A DNA stretch of 64,000 nucleotides from JAHDWY01 sp964632865 (GTDB lineage: Bacteria > Hydrogenedentota > Hydrogenedentia > Hydrogenedentales > SLHB01). Positions within the stretch are counted from its first letter, which is position 1; each line of letters opens with the position of its first letter. This document shows, piece after piece, positions 17,599 through 26,316 of this stretch. The stretch is from the NCBI GenBank assembly GCA_964632865.1, contig CAZWDH010000002.1:6454-70453 (forward strand), given 5' to 3'. A program made the translations under genes and the position numbers. Below the pieces are notes generated by a model. That model made no database searches. It worked only from the letters and a program-made list of their open reading frames with translations, and was not told the origin of the DNA.

Positions 17599-18567
17599 AT
17601 GGCCGCGAGTAGCGTGCAAGGATTTCGCGCCATCCCGCTATCCAGCATCCGGATGGACTCCGTAACGGAGTTCGACATTCACATCCAGACGAGGCCCGGC
17701 CATCCGCCTGTGTTGTTCCGCGAGCGCAGGTTGCCCGTCACGCCTGTTGTCATCGAGAAACTCGTCGAACAACGTCACCGCCACGTCTACATTCCCGCCG
17801 AACAAGAGCGAGAGTACCGCCGGTACATTACCGATCACATCGAGGCGATCCTTGCCGATCCGGGGTTGCCGTTGTCTGAGAAATGCGAGGTCCTTTACGA
17901 TTCCGCTCAAGGGCTTGTGGCGGACATTCTGGAGGATCCACGGTCTCGGGAGTTAATGGCGCGCAGCAAGGAGCTGGTCGCGAGCACGGTAGACTTCATG
18001 AGCCAGGAGCAGCACGCGTTTCAGTATTTGATTCAGTTGGTCTCGTACGACTACTACACCTACACCCACAGCGTAAACGTCAGTATTTTCAGTATCGCCC
18101 TTGCGCAGCATCTCGACTGTTTTGACGCGGATACGTTGCGCGACCTCGGCGAGGGTGCCCTTCTTCATGACGTGGGCAAGAGCATGATCGACCCGTCGAT
18201 CTCGTTACATCGGGGACCACTGACGGACGAGCAGTGGCGCATCATGAAGATGCACCCGGTCTACGGATACGAGATTCTATCCGGTCACGGCCTTCTCGGG
18301 CCGGCGGCGCTGGATGTGGTGCGGCACCATCATGAGAAGCTCGATGGAAGCGGATACCCCGACGGCTTGAAGGGCGAGCGAATTTCACCGCTGGTGCGTA
18401 TCAGCACTATTGCGGACATCTTTGACGCGATGACGACCCGTCGATGCTACCGCGGCGCCATTGGATCTTTTGACGCGTTGATGGAAATGAGAGAACACCT
18501 CAGTTTTCAGCTGGACCAAGTCTACTTCCGCACGTTTGTGGAAATGATGGGGCGCTCGGGAGGGTAA
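17599..18567 (+). CDS. HD-GYP domain protein (probable c-di-GMP phosphodiesterase), copy 2
   Basis: Paralogue of the preceding gene with the same two-part layout over 322 residues: the shared N-terminal domain (FRAIPLSSIRMDSVTEFDIHI, PVLFRERRLPVTP) and an HD-GYP domain (LLHDVGKSMIDPSI, VVRHHHEKLDGSGYPDGLKG). Here the GYP motif is fully canonical. Long identical stretches (VSYDYYTYTHSVNV, LVRISTIADIFDA) point to tandem duplication. It has its own promoter, so the two may be used under different conditions. Output partners could include PilZ proteins, one of which is coded at 50473. Confidence 0.92.
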   Translation: MAASSVQGFRAIPLSSIRMDSVTEFDIHIQTRPGHPPVLFRERRLPVTPVVIEKLVEQRHRHVYIPAEQEREYRRYITDHIEAILADPGLPLSEKCEVLYDSAQGLVADILEDPRSRELMARSKELVASTVDFMSQEQHAFQYLIQLVSYDYYTYTHSVNVSIFSIALAQHLDCFDADTLRDLGEGALLHDVGKSMIDPSISLHRGPLTDEQWRIMKMHPVYGYEILSGHGLLGPAALDVVRHHHEKLDGSGYPDGLKGERISPLVRISTIADIFDAMTTRRCYRGAIGSFDALMEMREHLSFQLDQVYFRTFVEMMGRSGG

Positions 18568-18595
18568 GTGCTGGCAGGTTACGCGCGGGGAGCGT

Positions 18596-19270
18596 TCAGT
18601 CCTGTGCTGCCTCGGGCGGCATTTCCTTCAGAATCGAGACGCCCGTGCTGGTGCCGATCCGGGTGGCACCTGCCGTAATCATCGCCACCGCATCCGAGTA
18701 CGATCGGATACCGCCGGCCGCCTTAATCCCCAACGTCCCGCCAACGACCTGACGCATCAGCGCTACGTCTTCGGCGGTGGCGCCGGCGCGGCCGAACCCG
18801 GTAGACGTCTTCACAAACGCCGCGCCGGATCGCTTCGCCATTTCGCACGCGGCGATCTTCTCCTCGGTGGTGAGATAGCTCGTTTCAATGATGACCTTGA
18901 CGGGCACGTGCTGTACGCCTTTGACCACCGCTGCGATCTCCCGCTCGACGAAGCTCGGAAAGCCGGATTTCAAGGCGCCGATGTTGATCACCATATCGAT
19001 CTCGGTAGCGCCGTTCTTCACGCATTCCCGGGCTTCTTCCACTTTGATGCGCGCCGTATTTGCGCCCAGGGGGAAACCGACCGTCGGGTTCACGCCGACG
19101 CCGGTGTTTTGCAGTCGCTTTGCGCAGAACGCCGTCCACACCGGATTGATGGACACGGCCGCGAACCCGCATTTCACCGCAACTTCACAAAGCTCTGTAA
19201 TGTCGTTTTGAGTGGCATTCGCCCGGACCTGCGTATGATCGATCATCCGCGCAAGTTGTACTCGAGTCAA
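18596..19270 (-). CDS. deoC: Deoxyribose-phosphate aldolase DeoC
   Basis: Class I aldolase splitting 2-deoxyribose-5-phosphate into glyceraldehyde-3-phosphate and acetaldehyde in deoxynucleoside catabolism. Key stretches: LARMIDHTQVRANAT at the start, EIDMVINIGALKSG, VKVIIETSYLTTEEK, the Schiff-base lysine in AAFVKTSTGFGRAGAT, and the second lysine of LGIKAAGGIRSY. I choose TTG 19270 because AGGAG precedes it and the protein then begins LTRVQLARMIDHT at the family N-terminus with 224 residues, the usual size. The frame stays open to an ATG at 19375, but that would add 35 Arg/Pro-rich residues. It ends 28 bp past the convergent HD-GYP gene. Confidence 0.93.
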   Translation of the reverse strand: MTRVQLARMIDHTQVRANATQNDITELCEVAVKCGFAAVSINPVWTAFCAKRLQNTGVGVNPTVGFPLGANTARIKVEEARECVKNGATEIDMVINIGALKSGFPSFVEREIAAVVKGVQHVPVKVIIETSYLTTEEKIAACEMAKRSGAAFVKTSTGFGRAGATAEDVALMRQVVGGTLGIKAAGGIRSYSDAVAMITAGATRIGTSTGVSILKEMPPEAAQD

Positions 19271-19434
19271 CGATTTCGTCTCCTGCGTGGCGCGCGTTCC
19301 CGTTGCGGCTCTGGCCGGCGTGTGGGGCGGCCTTCTCCCCGATAAACCCAACCGTGGGCGCATAGTGTCGCCCATTTAATCACAAAAATCCAATTCCCGG
19401 GCGGCACTGCCGACCGACACCGTCGTGTTCCCGT

Positions 19435-19463
19435 TTGTTACCGGAACAATCGGATGGTAGACT
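19435..19463 (+). promoter_or_regulatory. Promoter of the Nramp-like gene
   Basis: TTGTTA (19435-19440), 17-bp spacer, TAGACT (19458-19463), 33 bp before the ATG at 19497, which also has a GGAGAGGTG ribosome site. Confidence 0.5.
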
Positions 19464-19496
19464 GCCCCGAAAACCGCGGGAACGGAGAGGTGAGCC

Positions 19497-20900
19497 ATGG
19501 ATGAGAACGCGTATCTGGCCGAGTTGTCGAAGAAGCCATTAATAAGCCGAATTGGGGGGTACTTCCGGCTGAGCGGCCCCGGCTACATGCAAAGCGCGAT
19601 GACCCTGGGCGCCGGTTCGATGGCGTCGTGCGTCGTGCTCGGCTCCCTGCTCGGATACAAGTTGCTGTGGGTGCAGCCGATGGCCATCGTGCTGGGGGTA
19701 TTCCTGCTCGGGGCCGTCGCCAAACAGACCTGCCACACAGGCGAGCGCACCTATGAGGTTTTCTGGAAGCGATTGCACCCCGCCCTGGCACTTCTCTGGG
19801 CCGGTTGCGCCATGGTTGCCACGGTCATCTGGCATTTTCCCCAGTATTCTCTGGCCGCGGACGGCATGGGTACCTTGGCCGGGGGACTTGGCGTCTCGCT
19901 CGGCTCTACCGGCGCGCGTGCGGGGATTGGCGCGGCATTGCTCATTTCTGCCACCGCTGTCGTCGCACTCTACGTCTCAGGCGCGCGCGGGCTGAAGGCC
20001 TACGAAACGGCGATCAAGATCCTTGTCTGGTCCATCGTCATTGCCTTCACCGTCGCTGCCTTTGCGACGGGATTCCAGTTCAAGCAATTTTTCCTCGGGA
20101 TCACCGGCATCTCGTTCATGCAAGATGTCCTCGCGGGGGGGTACGATCCGCGCGCCACCAAGCCCATCGTGGGCGGAATCGCGGCCGCAGTCGGCATCAA
20201 CATGCTCTTTCTTTATCCCTACTCGCTGCTCAACAAGAACTGGGGCGAAAACCACAAGGGGCTCGCCTACTACGATCTCATCACGGGAATGCTCATCCCC
20301 TTCCTGTTCACGACGACCTTCGTCACCGCCGCCGTCGCAAACACCATCGGCCCGGCCCCCGGCGAAGTCGCGGACGCGCCGGTTCGCGAGATCGTCGATG
20401 TCATCCCCGCGCTCAGCCAGACCTTCGGGGAAGGGTTCTCCCTGATCCTCATCGGATTTGGCATGCTGGCTATCGGGTTTTCCACCATCATCACGCACAT
20501 GCTGGCCTGTGGCTTTATCGGATGTGAAATATTCGGCTTTGACAACCGGGGCAAGGCGAAGTTCTGGTTTTCGCTCGTTCCCGCTATTGGGGTGCTCGGC
20601 GTCGGGATGAAATCGCCCTGGCTCGTGGCCATCACCGCTTCCAGCCTCGCCGCGCCGCTCATGCCCATATCGGTGCTTTGCTTCCTGCTGCTGATGAACA
20701 ACCGCGACTACATGGGCGATGCCACGCCGCGCGGCGGGAAGAAGTTGATGTGGAACGTCATGCTTTCAGCGTCCATTGTCGTGCTGAGCGTCGCCGGCTA
20801 TTTTGGCTTGACAAAGAACTGGGAAGACCTCAAGTCTCGTTTGTCCGAACCTGCCTCGGAAACGGCGCTTGTCGTGGAACCGGAAAGCACATTCGAATAG
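19497..20900 (+). CDS. Nramp-related membrane transporter, non-canonical metal site
   Basis: LeuT-fold transporter of 467 residues with about eleven hydrophobic helices. Similarity to Nramp is suggested by the first helix (RLSGPGYMQSAMTLGAGS), where Nramps carry GPG..A....DPGN, by the general helix spacing, and by the amphipathic break in helix 6. The metal-binding DPGN of helix 1 reads LGAGS, and the MPHN-type motif of helix 6 is absent (FLYPYSLLNKNWGEN stands nearby). Transition-metal transport as in MntH is therefore doubtful; another cation or a small organic substrate is possible. It stands alone with its own promoter, divergent from deoC. Confidence 0.7.
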   Translation: MDENAYLAELSKKPLISRIGGYFRLSGPGYMQSAMTLGAGSMASCVVLGSLLGYKLLWVQPMAIVLGVFLLGAVAKQTCHTGERTYEVFWKRLHPALALLWAGCAMVATVIWHFPQYSLAADGMGTLAGGLGVSLGSTGARAGIGAALLISATAVVALYVSGARGLKAYETAIKILVWSIVIAFTVAAFATGFQFKQFFLGITGISFMQDVLAGGYDPRATKPIVGGIAAAVGINMLFLYPYSLLNKNWGENHKGLAYYDLITGMLIPFLFTTTFVTAAVANTIGPAPGEVADAPVREIVDVIPALSQTFGEGFSLILIGFGMLAIGFSTIITHMLACGFIGCEIFGFDNRGKAKFWFSLVPAIGVLGVGMKSPWLVAITASSLAAPLMPISVLCFLLLMNNRDYMGDATPRGGKKLMWNVMLSASIVVLSVAGYFGLTKNWEDLKSRLSEPASETALVVEPESTFE

Positions 20901-20917
20901 CGGATATTTGCAGAGAT

Positions 20918-20948
20918 GGAGAAGCGCGTATGCAGAACGCGCTTCTCC
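20918..20948. terminator. Hairpin between convergent genes
   Basis: A perfect 12-bp stem (20918-20929 with 20937-20948) and a 7-nt loop, between the transporter stop at 20900 and the converging hydrolase end at 20961. There is no strong T run on either side, so it may act as a bidirectional terminator or as an mRNA 3' end stabiliser. Confidence 0.55.
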
Positions 20949-20960
20949 AGTCTTGGTTGA

Positions 20961-23165
20961 TTAGTCCGCCTTCTCCAACACCGTACGCGACTCGATGTGC
21001 TCGGCGAGATCTTCTGGGCGCCACCAGGTCGGTTGAAGTTGGCGCGGGCTGAAGGCCTTCTCCGCCTGATCGCGGTAGTGCGGTGAATCGGGGCGGTCGC
21101 TCTGTCCGATCGGCACATAGGTCCAACTCTGGATCGGCTTGCTGAGGACGACGATTTGTGTGGAGGTCTGACCGCTGCGTCCCCAGCGAGTGTGGTCGGG
21201 ACGCTCCCGTTCATATCCGACGTTGCGCAGTGTAGTCATGCCAAGATACCCGTCGCCTCCGCCACCGAGAGGCCAGGAAACGTCGTCCCGCCCGACGCGG
21301 AACACGTCGCCGTACGTGGCATCTGCGGATCCCATATCGCTCTTGAGTGTTCGCATGGCGTTTCCGAAAGACCGGCCCGCCGCGAGCAGTTGTTCTGAGG
21401 AGAGATCCGGTGCGGGCGTCGGTCTACCCAGCGGTTCGAGGTAGTTGTCGATCTGCTCCGCCGCCTGGTCCATCACGTCGCGGCCATGATCGTCGACGAG
21501 TTGTTTGCGCCAGTAGTAGTATTTCAGCGCGCCCGTGGAATCCCGTGCCAGTTCCTGGTTCCAGTTCAGCAGGTCTTCGATGCCGTCGGCGTACTCCCTA
21601 TCGGCGCGAAGCACCTCCTTGTGCGATTCGTCCGCGAGCCGCAGGACTTCGATCCACCGCTCGCACCCGTAGGGATGCACGTCCACCGCGTACGCCAACG
21701 CCTCTTCGACCGTAACCGAGTCGTCCGCGTCCAACAGCTGAACCGCGCGCGCTCCGCGCTGATTCGTCCACCCATTTCTTGGATTGCCATACCCGAGATC
21801 CGAGAAGAGGTAGGGAACCGACTCGCTCAGCTTGAAGGGGCTGTTGACCATCATGGCGTCCGGCGGAATGTTGCAGTTCTGCATGTAGCCCTGCGGAGGG
21901 TTCAGTACTTGCAGGTGATCGCTAGCCGGATGGAAGCCCTGCCACTCCGTGAGCGTCGTGCTGCCGCTGACGGGGCGTGACCAATCGAATTCCCCTGGCC
22001 GTTTCGGGACGCGCCCGGTCCGTTGGTAATAAATGTTGCCTGACGTGTCCGCAACCATGACATTCTGTGGAAAGACTTGGAGGGTTGCGAGCGCTGCGAC
22101 CGCGGCCTGGTAGTCCTTGCCGAAGTTCAATTCGTACCACGCTTCGTTTCCTGCTACTGCGTCGGCATAGGCCGATTTGAGCGCGTAGCCTTTTCCATTG
22201 CGGATGGCCACCACCGGACCGTGATGCGATTCCAGGATCGGCAATGTTTGCGCGCCCGCGCCTTTCACATTCAGCGTGACTTCTCGTTCCTCTAACGCGC
22301 GCCACTCTCCGTCGTACAGGTACTCCTTCGGATTCTCCGCGTTTAGTGTCAGCTCGTAAACGTCCGCTGTATCCGGGCCGCCTGTGGTCATGGCCCAAGC
22401 CAGGTTTTCGTTATGACCCAATCCGATGTAGGGTTGGCCCGGTAACGAGAACCCGCTCCCGATCCATTTGCCCGCGTGGACGCGGAACTCCCAGAACCGC
22501 GACGCGCCGAACCAGCCGAGATGCGGGTCGATGTACAGGATCGCCGCGTTCTCCGCGCTGCGTTCCGGCGCGATTGCAAACTGATTGGAGCCCCGTTCCA
22601 CCCGGTCAAACCCCGGCTCCACGCCTGCCCGCTTCAGATCGGCAAACCCGTCGTCGAAGGACCAGGACTGCAGGAACAGCCTGCCGAAGGCCATGATCAT
22701 GAACTCGTCGACCTTGTCGTGGTCCCACCATTCCGGCACATCCTCGGGGTGCGCTGCGTAGTAATCGTTGATGCCTTGTGCGAAGGCTTGCATGTGTTCA
22801 CGCACTTCCGGCCGCACCTGATCCGCGCCGCGCTTGGACCCTTCATACAACTCCCACAGATGGGCGACCTGGTCCGATTCAATCGCGCCTTCCCCTTCGA
22901 CACTGGAGAGTTCACCCAAGCCGCGTTTCAGGTTCTTGAGCAATTCCGTAGGACGGTCCTCGGCTTGCGCCCAACCCATGGCGTAAAGCCCTGCGCGCTC
23001 AGTCGGGGCATAAATGTGCGGTATCCCCCAAGTGTCGCGATAGATCACGGTCTTTCCCGCGTCGTTACCGGTTCCCGGCAGTTCCGCTGCGAAGACAGCT
23101 ACCGTCGACACGATGGACAGAACGGTAAGTAGGTGCGTTCGTATGGGCCGGACGGGTGCGTTCAT
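20961..23165 (-). CDS. Penicillin acylase family (Ntn) hydrolase, secreted
   Basis: N-terminal-nucleophile amidase that matures by autocleavage into two chains. The family covers penicillin/cephalosporin acylases, acyl-homoserine-lactone acylases and related amidases. A signal peptide (LTVLSIVSTVAVFAAE, about 12-27) is followed by the alpha-chain start YRDTWGIPHIYAPTERAGLYAMGWAQAEDR. The new N-terminal serine after cleavage is Ser193 in ERGSNQFAI, followed by YIDPHLGWFGASRFWEF and PGQPYIGLGHNENLAWAMTTG, all typical. Length 734 fits. ATG 23165 has GAGGAGAGG upstream. The substrate cannot be predicted. Confidence 0.93.
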   Translation of the reverse strand: MNAPVRPIRTHLLTVLSIVSTVAVFAAELPGTGNDAGKTVIYRDTWGIPHIYAPTERAGLYAMGWAQAEDRPTELLKNLKRGLGELSSVEGEGAIESDQVAHLWELYEGSKRGADQVRPEVREHMQAFAQGINDYYAAHPEDVPEWWDHDKVDEFMIMAFGRLFLQSWSFDDGFADLKRAGVEPGFDRVERGSNQFAIAPERSAENAAILYIDPHLGWFGASRFWEFRVHAGKWIGSGFSLPGQPYIGLGHNENLAWAMTTGGPDTADVYELTLNAENPKEYLYDGEWRALEEREVTLNVKGAGAQTLPILESHHGPVVAIRNGKGYALKSAYADAVAGNEAWYELNFGKDYQAAVAALATLQVFPQNVMVADTSGNIYYQRTGRVPKRPGEFDWSRPVSGSTTLTEWQGFHPASDHLQVLNPPQGYMQNCNIPPDAMMVNSPFKLSESVPYLFSDLGYGNPRNGWTNQRGARAVQLLDADDSVTVEEALAYAVDVHPYGCERWIEVLRLADESHKEVLRADREYADGIEDLLNWNQELARDSTGALKYYYWRKQLVDDHGRDVMDQAAEQIDNYLEPLGRPTPAPDLSSEQLLAAGRSFGNAMRTLKSDMGSADATYGDVFRVGRDDVSWPLGGGGDGYLGMTTLRNVGYERERPDHTRWGRSGQTSTQIVVLSKPIQSWTYVPIGQSDRPDSPHYRDQAEKAFSPRQLQPTWWRPEDLAEHIESRTVLEKAD

Positions 23166-23235
23166 GGTACCTCTCCTCTCAGATTTCGCCGGAACCGCTC
23201 CTGGACCCCAGAATTGAGGTTGCAGAGCGCGTATC

Positions 23236-23265
23236 ACCCTAGCATTCGGCGAGGATTCGTGCCAA
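23236..23265 (-). promoter_or_regulatory. Promoter of the penicillin acylase gene
   Basis: Read on the minus strand: TTGGCA (23265-23260), 18-bp spacer, TAGGGT (23241-23236), about 70 bp before the ATG. It is back to back with the sensor promoter at 23292. Confidence 0.5.
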
Positions 23266-23291
23266 CTTTTCCCTCGGCTGTCGCGTGAAGT

Positions 23292-23320
23292 TTGACGCAA
23301 CACCTTGCGCGATATAGAAT
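23292..23320 (+). promoter_or_regulatory. Promoter of the propeller/PAS sensor gene
   Basis: TTGACG (23292-23297), exact 17-bp spacer, TAGAAT (23315-23320). This is one of the best sigma70-like matches in the window. The implied start point near 23327 rules out the frame's TTG at 23305 as initiation codon and supports ATG 23383. Confidence 0.65.
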
Positions 23321-23382
23321 TCCACCGTCAGTGCGAACACTCGCACGAACGGTCACCGTTGCTATCTCACTTCCAAAACGGA

Positions 23383-26316
23383 ATGATTCCGGCGAGCGAA
23401 CGGACCAAGGGCAGATCCGAAGTGTATTTGCGCAGTTTGATTGCTTTGGGCATTGTCAGTTGTTTTTGCGCCTCCTTGGGGGCTGCTGAACAATATTCCT
23501 TCCGCGTCTATCGGTCCCCCCTTTCCGTGGCCGATGACCGCATCACGGACCTCCACGAAGACTCCGGCACGCTTTGGGTTGCGGTTTGGGGCAAAGGCGT
23601 CTGTCGTATCGATGGCACCGAATCGCGGACGTTCACCTCGGCAAACGGACTCCCAAGCGATTGGGTTCGTTGTTTTGCACCCGACGCGGATGGTGGTCTT
23701 TGGGTAGGCGGCGCCGACGGTCTCGCGTACATCTTCGGCGATACAATCCGCGCGTATACGACGCTCACGACACCGGCATTGCCGTCGAACTCGATCCGAT
23801 GTTCTGCCGTGCTCCGGTCCGGGGTGATCTGTTTCGGCCTGGCGTCCGGGGGGGTGATGGCTCTCGGCGACCATCCGCTAGGTCTACCCGGTCACACCGG
23901 CGCTCCCGATGAATGGGTTTTCGTCGGCTACCCCGAGATCCCTTCACCGGAAGGCGTCGATGACGTGATGCAGGCCATGGATGGAAGCATCTGGCTTGCC
24001 ATGCACGACGGCAGCGTATTTCAATTCAACGAGGGTGTGTGGCGCGAACACGGCCCGGATCAGGGACTCACGGCTACGGTCAATTCCCTCTACCAGGATA
24101 GCGCCGGGCGAATCTGGGGTGCCGGCGGCGAAGTCCTGGCGCTGCACTCGGCCAACCGTTGGGAAATCATCGACGCCATTGCTTCGCCCGTTCGCGTCGT
24201 TACGGAGTCGGAATCCGGCGATATTCTCGTTGGTGCGGACCGCGGCGTATGGGTGCTTGACGCGGCTGGCTGGCGCAAATTGGACATGGGGCCGGACATC
24301 GGGGATCCCGAGGTTTCAGCGCTGCTTTGTGGGAATACGGGCACTCCCTGGGTCGGAACCCGCGAGGGCCTCGTGCGAGGAACGGTGCCGATCTGGGCGA
24401 CACACGCGCGGACCGGGGACGGGATACCCATTCGGTCTACCCCATTGTATGCAGATTTGGATGTTCCCCCGCTCAGCGCCGACAGCGAGGGAAACCTGAT
24501 TCGATTCGAGGATGGCCAATGGACGGCCACCGCTCAGGTGCAACACGAACGCTTCCGTCCCAAGTGGTTCTCCACCCCTCGCGAGGGTCTGATTTGGGCG
24601 CTTTGCGACCTGGATGCCATCAGTTTTCGCGTAGATACGGGCGAAGTCGTTGAGGTTGCGCCAATCCCGCCGGGTACGCAGGCCATCCGGGTGGAATGGG
24701 GCCTTGATGACAAACCCTGGCTCCTGGGCAGCAAGGGTGTCTTCATCCTCGACGGCGGCAAGTGGCAGCCCCTGCGGCGTCACGCCGACACCCGGGCGAG
24801 TTGGGCGTACGACATCGACATCGCGAACGATGGTACCGCCTACGTGTGCTATGAGTCGGGCATCAACATCTGGAAAGATGGGCAGGTCCGGCCTCTCCGC
24901 CCCTTCGCGCATTTGCCGCGGGGTGGACATTTCACGGCCGTTCGCTGCATGAGCGACGGCAAAGTCTGGTTTGGCACCTACGGCAACGGAATCGTCGTAT
25001 ACGATGGCAACGCGACGACCCACATCACCCGCAGCAACGGCTTGGTCAGCGATCACGTCTCCCAAATCTTCGAGGCGTCCGACGGGACCGTCTGGGTGGC
25101 GTACCGGCGCAAGGGTGTGTCGTCTTTCAAAGACGGGCGCTGGATCTACTTCGGACACCGCCATGGCCTTCCGAATGCATCAGGCGTGACCTTCGCCGAA
25201 CATCCCGCCGGCACCATCTGGCTTGCTTCAGATTCCAGCGGGATTCTCCGCTATGCGCCCGAGCCGTCCGCCCCGGACACCACGGTGACGGCTGCGACGG
25301 AGACCATCGCGGCAGGCGGAACGGGCGTTTTTTCTTTCAGCGGGACGGACGCTTGGCACCGCACGCGTCCCAACGACATCGCCTTTTCCTGGCGGGTCAT
25401 AGCGCCGTCCGGCCCGGAGACTCCGTGGGGGCCGGTCCAGACATCGAGTGTGGCCGTCGTCTCCGGTCTTCCCGCGGGCGAGTATCAGTTAGAAGTCCGT
25501 GCAACGGATGAAGACCGGAATTTCGACGCCACCCCATCGGTCTTCAGCGTGATCGTCGAACCACCGTTCTATGCACGGATCGGATTCGTCATTCCCGTCA
25601 GCACCCTGATTGCACTCGTTCTCGCATCGTTGATTTCCCTTTATCTTAAGCAGCGCCGGCTTCAGGATTCCGAACGCAGCCTGCGCAAAAGCGAAGCCAG
25701 TCTGGGCGAGGCCCAGCGAATCGCCCTCGTCGGCAACTGGGAGTGGAACGTCACGCACAATACAATGGTGTGCAGCCCGCAGGTGTCGAGGATCTTGGGA
25801 TGGCCGTCCGTTCGACGGACGCCGGCTGTTACCGACATTCGGGACACCATTCACCCCGAGGACCTAACCGCGCTGGATGACGCCGTTCGCGAGGCCCTGG
25901 CAACCGGCGCACCCCTTGATTTCGATCACCGAATCCTCCGGCCCGACGGAGATGAACGGTTCATTCATCAGCGCGGTGAATTGATGAAGGACAGTTTGAC
26001 CGGCGACGTCATCATACGTGGAATCTTGCAGGACATTACGGAGCGCAAACGGATCCAGACCGAGCGCGAACGGTTAATCGCGGAATTACGGGACGCGCTG
26101 GCGCACATCAAGACCTTGCGGGGACTCATCCCCATCTGCTCATCCTGCAAACGCATACGCGACGACAGCGGATATTGGAATCAGCTGGAAACCTTCATCA
26201 AAGCGCGTTCCGAGGCCGAGTTTTCCCACGCGATCTGTCCTGACTGTGCGAAACAGATCTACGGCATCGATTACCTTGCGGACGATCCCGGCACAGACGA
26301 AGGAAAGGACACCTAG
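23383..26316 (+). CDS. Propeller/Y_Y_Y/PAS membrane sensor lacking a kinase domain
   Basis: Large membrane sensor of 977 residues. After a signal sequence (about 15-35) it has a periplasmic beta-propeller with many W(V/L)(G/A)-type blades (GLWVGGADGLA, KVWFGTYGNGIVVYDG, TVWVAYRRKGVSSFKDG). A Y_Y_Y-like beta-sandwich (YQLEVRATDEDRNFDATPSV) and one membrane helix (IPVSTLIALVLASLISLYL) come next. Inside the cell are a short coiled linker, one PAS domain (VGNWEWNVTHNTMVCSP to ILQDITERKRI) and a C-terminal domain with two cysteine pairs (PICSSCKRIRDDSGYWNQ and ICPDCAKQIY). No histidine-kinase HisKA/HATPase domain, GGDEF or helix-turn-helix is present. The 3' end overlaps the convergent beta-helix gene by 4 bp. 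The ligand is unknown; propeller sensors of this build often sense glycans. Confidence 0.85.
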   Translation: MIPASERTKGRSEVYLRSLIALGIVSCFCASLGAAEQYSFRVYRSPLSVADDRITDLHEDSGTLWVAVWGKGVCRIDGTESRTFTSANGLPSDWVRCFAPDADGGLWVGGADGLAYIFGDTIRAYTTLTTPALPSNSIRCSAVLRSGVICFGLASGGVMALGDHPLGLPGHTGAPDEWVFVGYPEIPSPEGVDDVMQAMDGSIWLAMHDGSVFQFNEGVWREHGPDQGLTATVNSLYQDSAGRIWGAGGEVLALHSANRWEIIDAIASPVRVVTESESGDILVGADRGVWVLDAAGWRKLDMGPDIGDPEVSALLCGNTGTPWVGTREGLVRGTVPIWATHARTGDGIPIRSTPLYADLDVPPLSADSEGNLIRFEDGQWTATAQVQHERFRPKWFSTPREGLIWALCDLDAISFRVDTGEVVEVAPIPPGTQAIRVEWGLDDKPWLLGSKGVFILDGGKWQPLRRHADTRASWAYDIDIANDGTAYVCYESGINIWKDGQVRPLRPFAHLPRGGHFTAVRCMSDGKVWFGTYGNGIVVYDGNATTHITRSNGLVSDHVSQIFEASDGTVWVAYRRKGVSSFKDGRWIYFGHRHGLPNASGVTFAEHPAGTIWLASDSSGILRYAPEPSAPDTTVTAATETIAAGGTGVFSFSGTDAWHRTRPNDIAFSWRVIAPSGPETPWGPVQTSSVAVVSGLPAGEYQLEVRATDEDRNFDATPSVFSVIVEPPFYARIGFVIPVSTLIALVLASLISLYLKQRRLQDSERSLRKSEASLGEAQRIALVGNWEWNVTHNTMVCSPQVSRILGWPSVRRTPAVTDIRDTIHPEDLTALDDAVREALATGAPLDFDHRILRPDGDERFIHQRGELMKDSLTGDVIIRGILQDITERKRIQTERERLIAELRDALAHIKTLRGLIPICSSCKRIRDDSGYWNQLETFIKARSEAEFSHAICPDCAKQIYGIDYLADDPGTDEGKDT

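Noticed and set aside
18596..19375. Longer deoC starting at ATG 19375
   Set aside because: Adds 35 Arg/Pro-rich residues not found in the family; TTG 19270 has AGGAG and gives the normal length.
23305..23382. Earlier TTG start of the propeller sensor
   Set aside because: It lies between the -35 and -10 boxes of a very good promoter, ahead of the expected transcript start.
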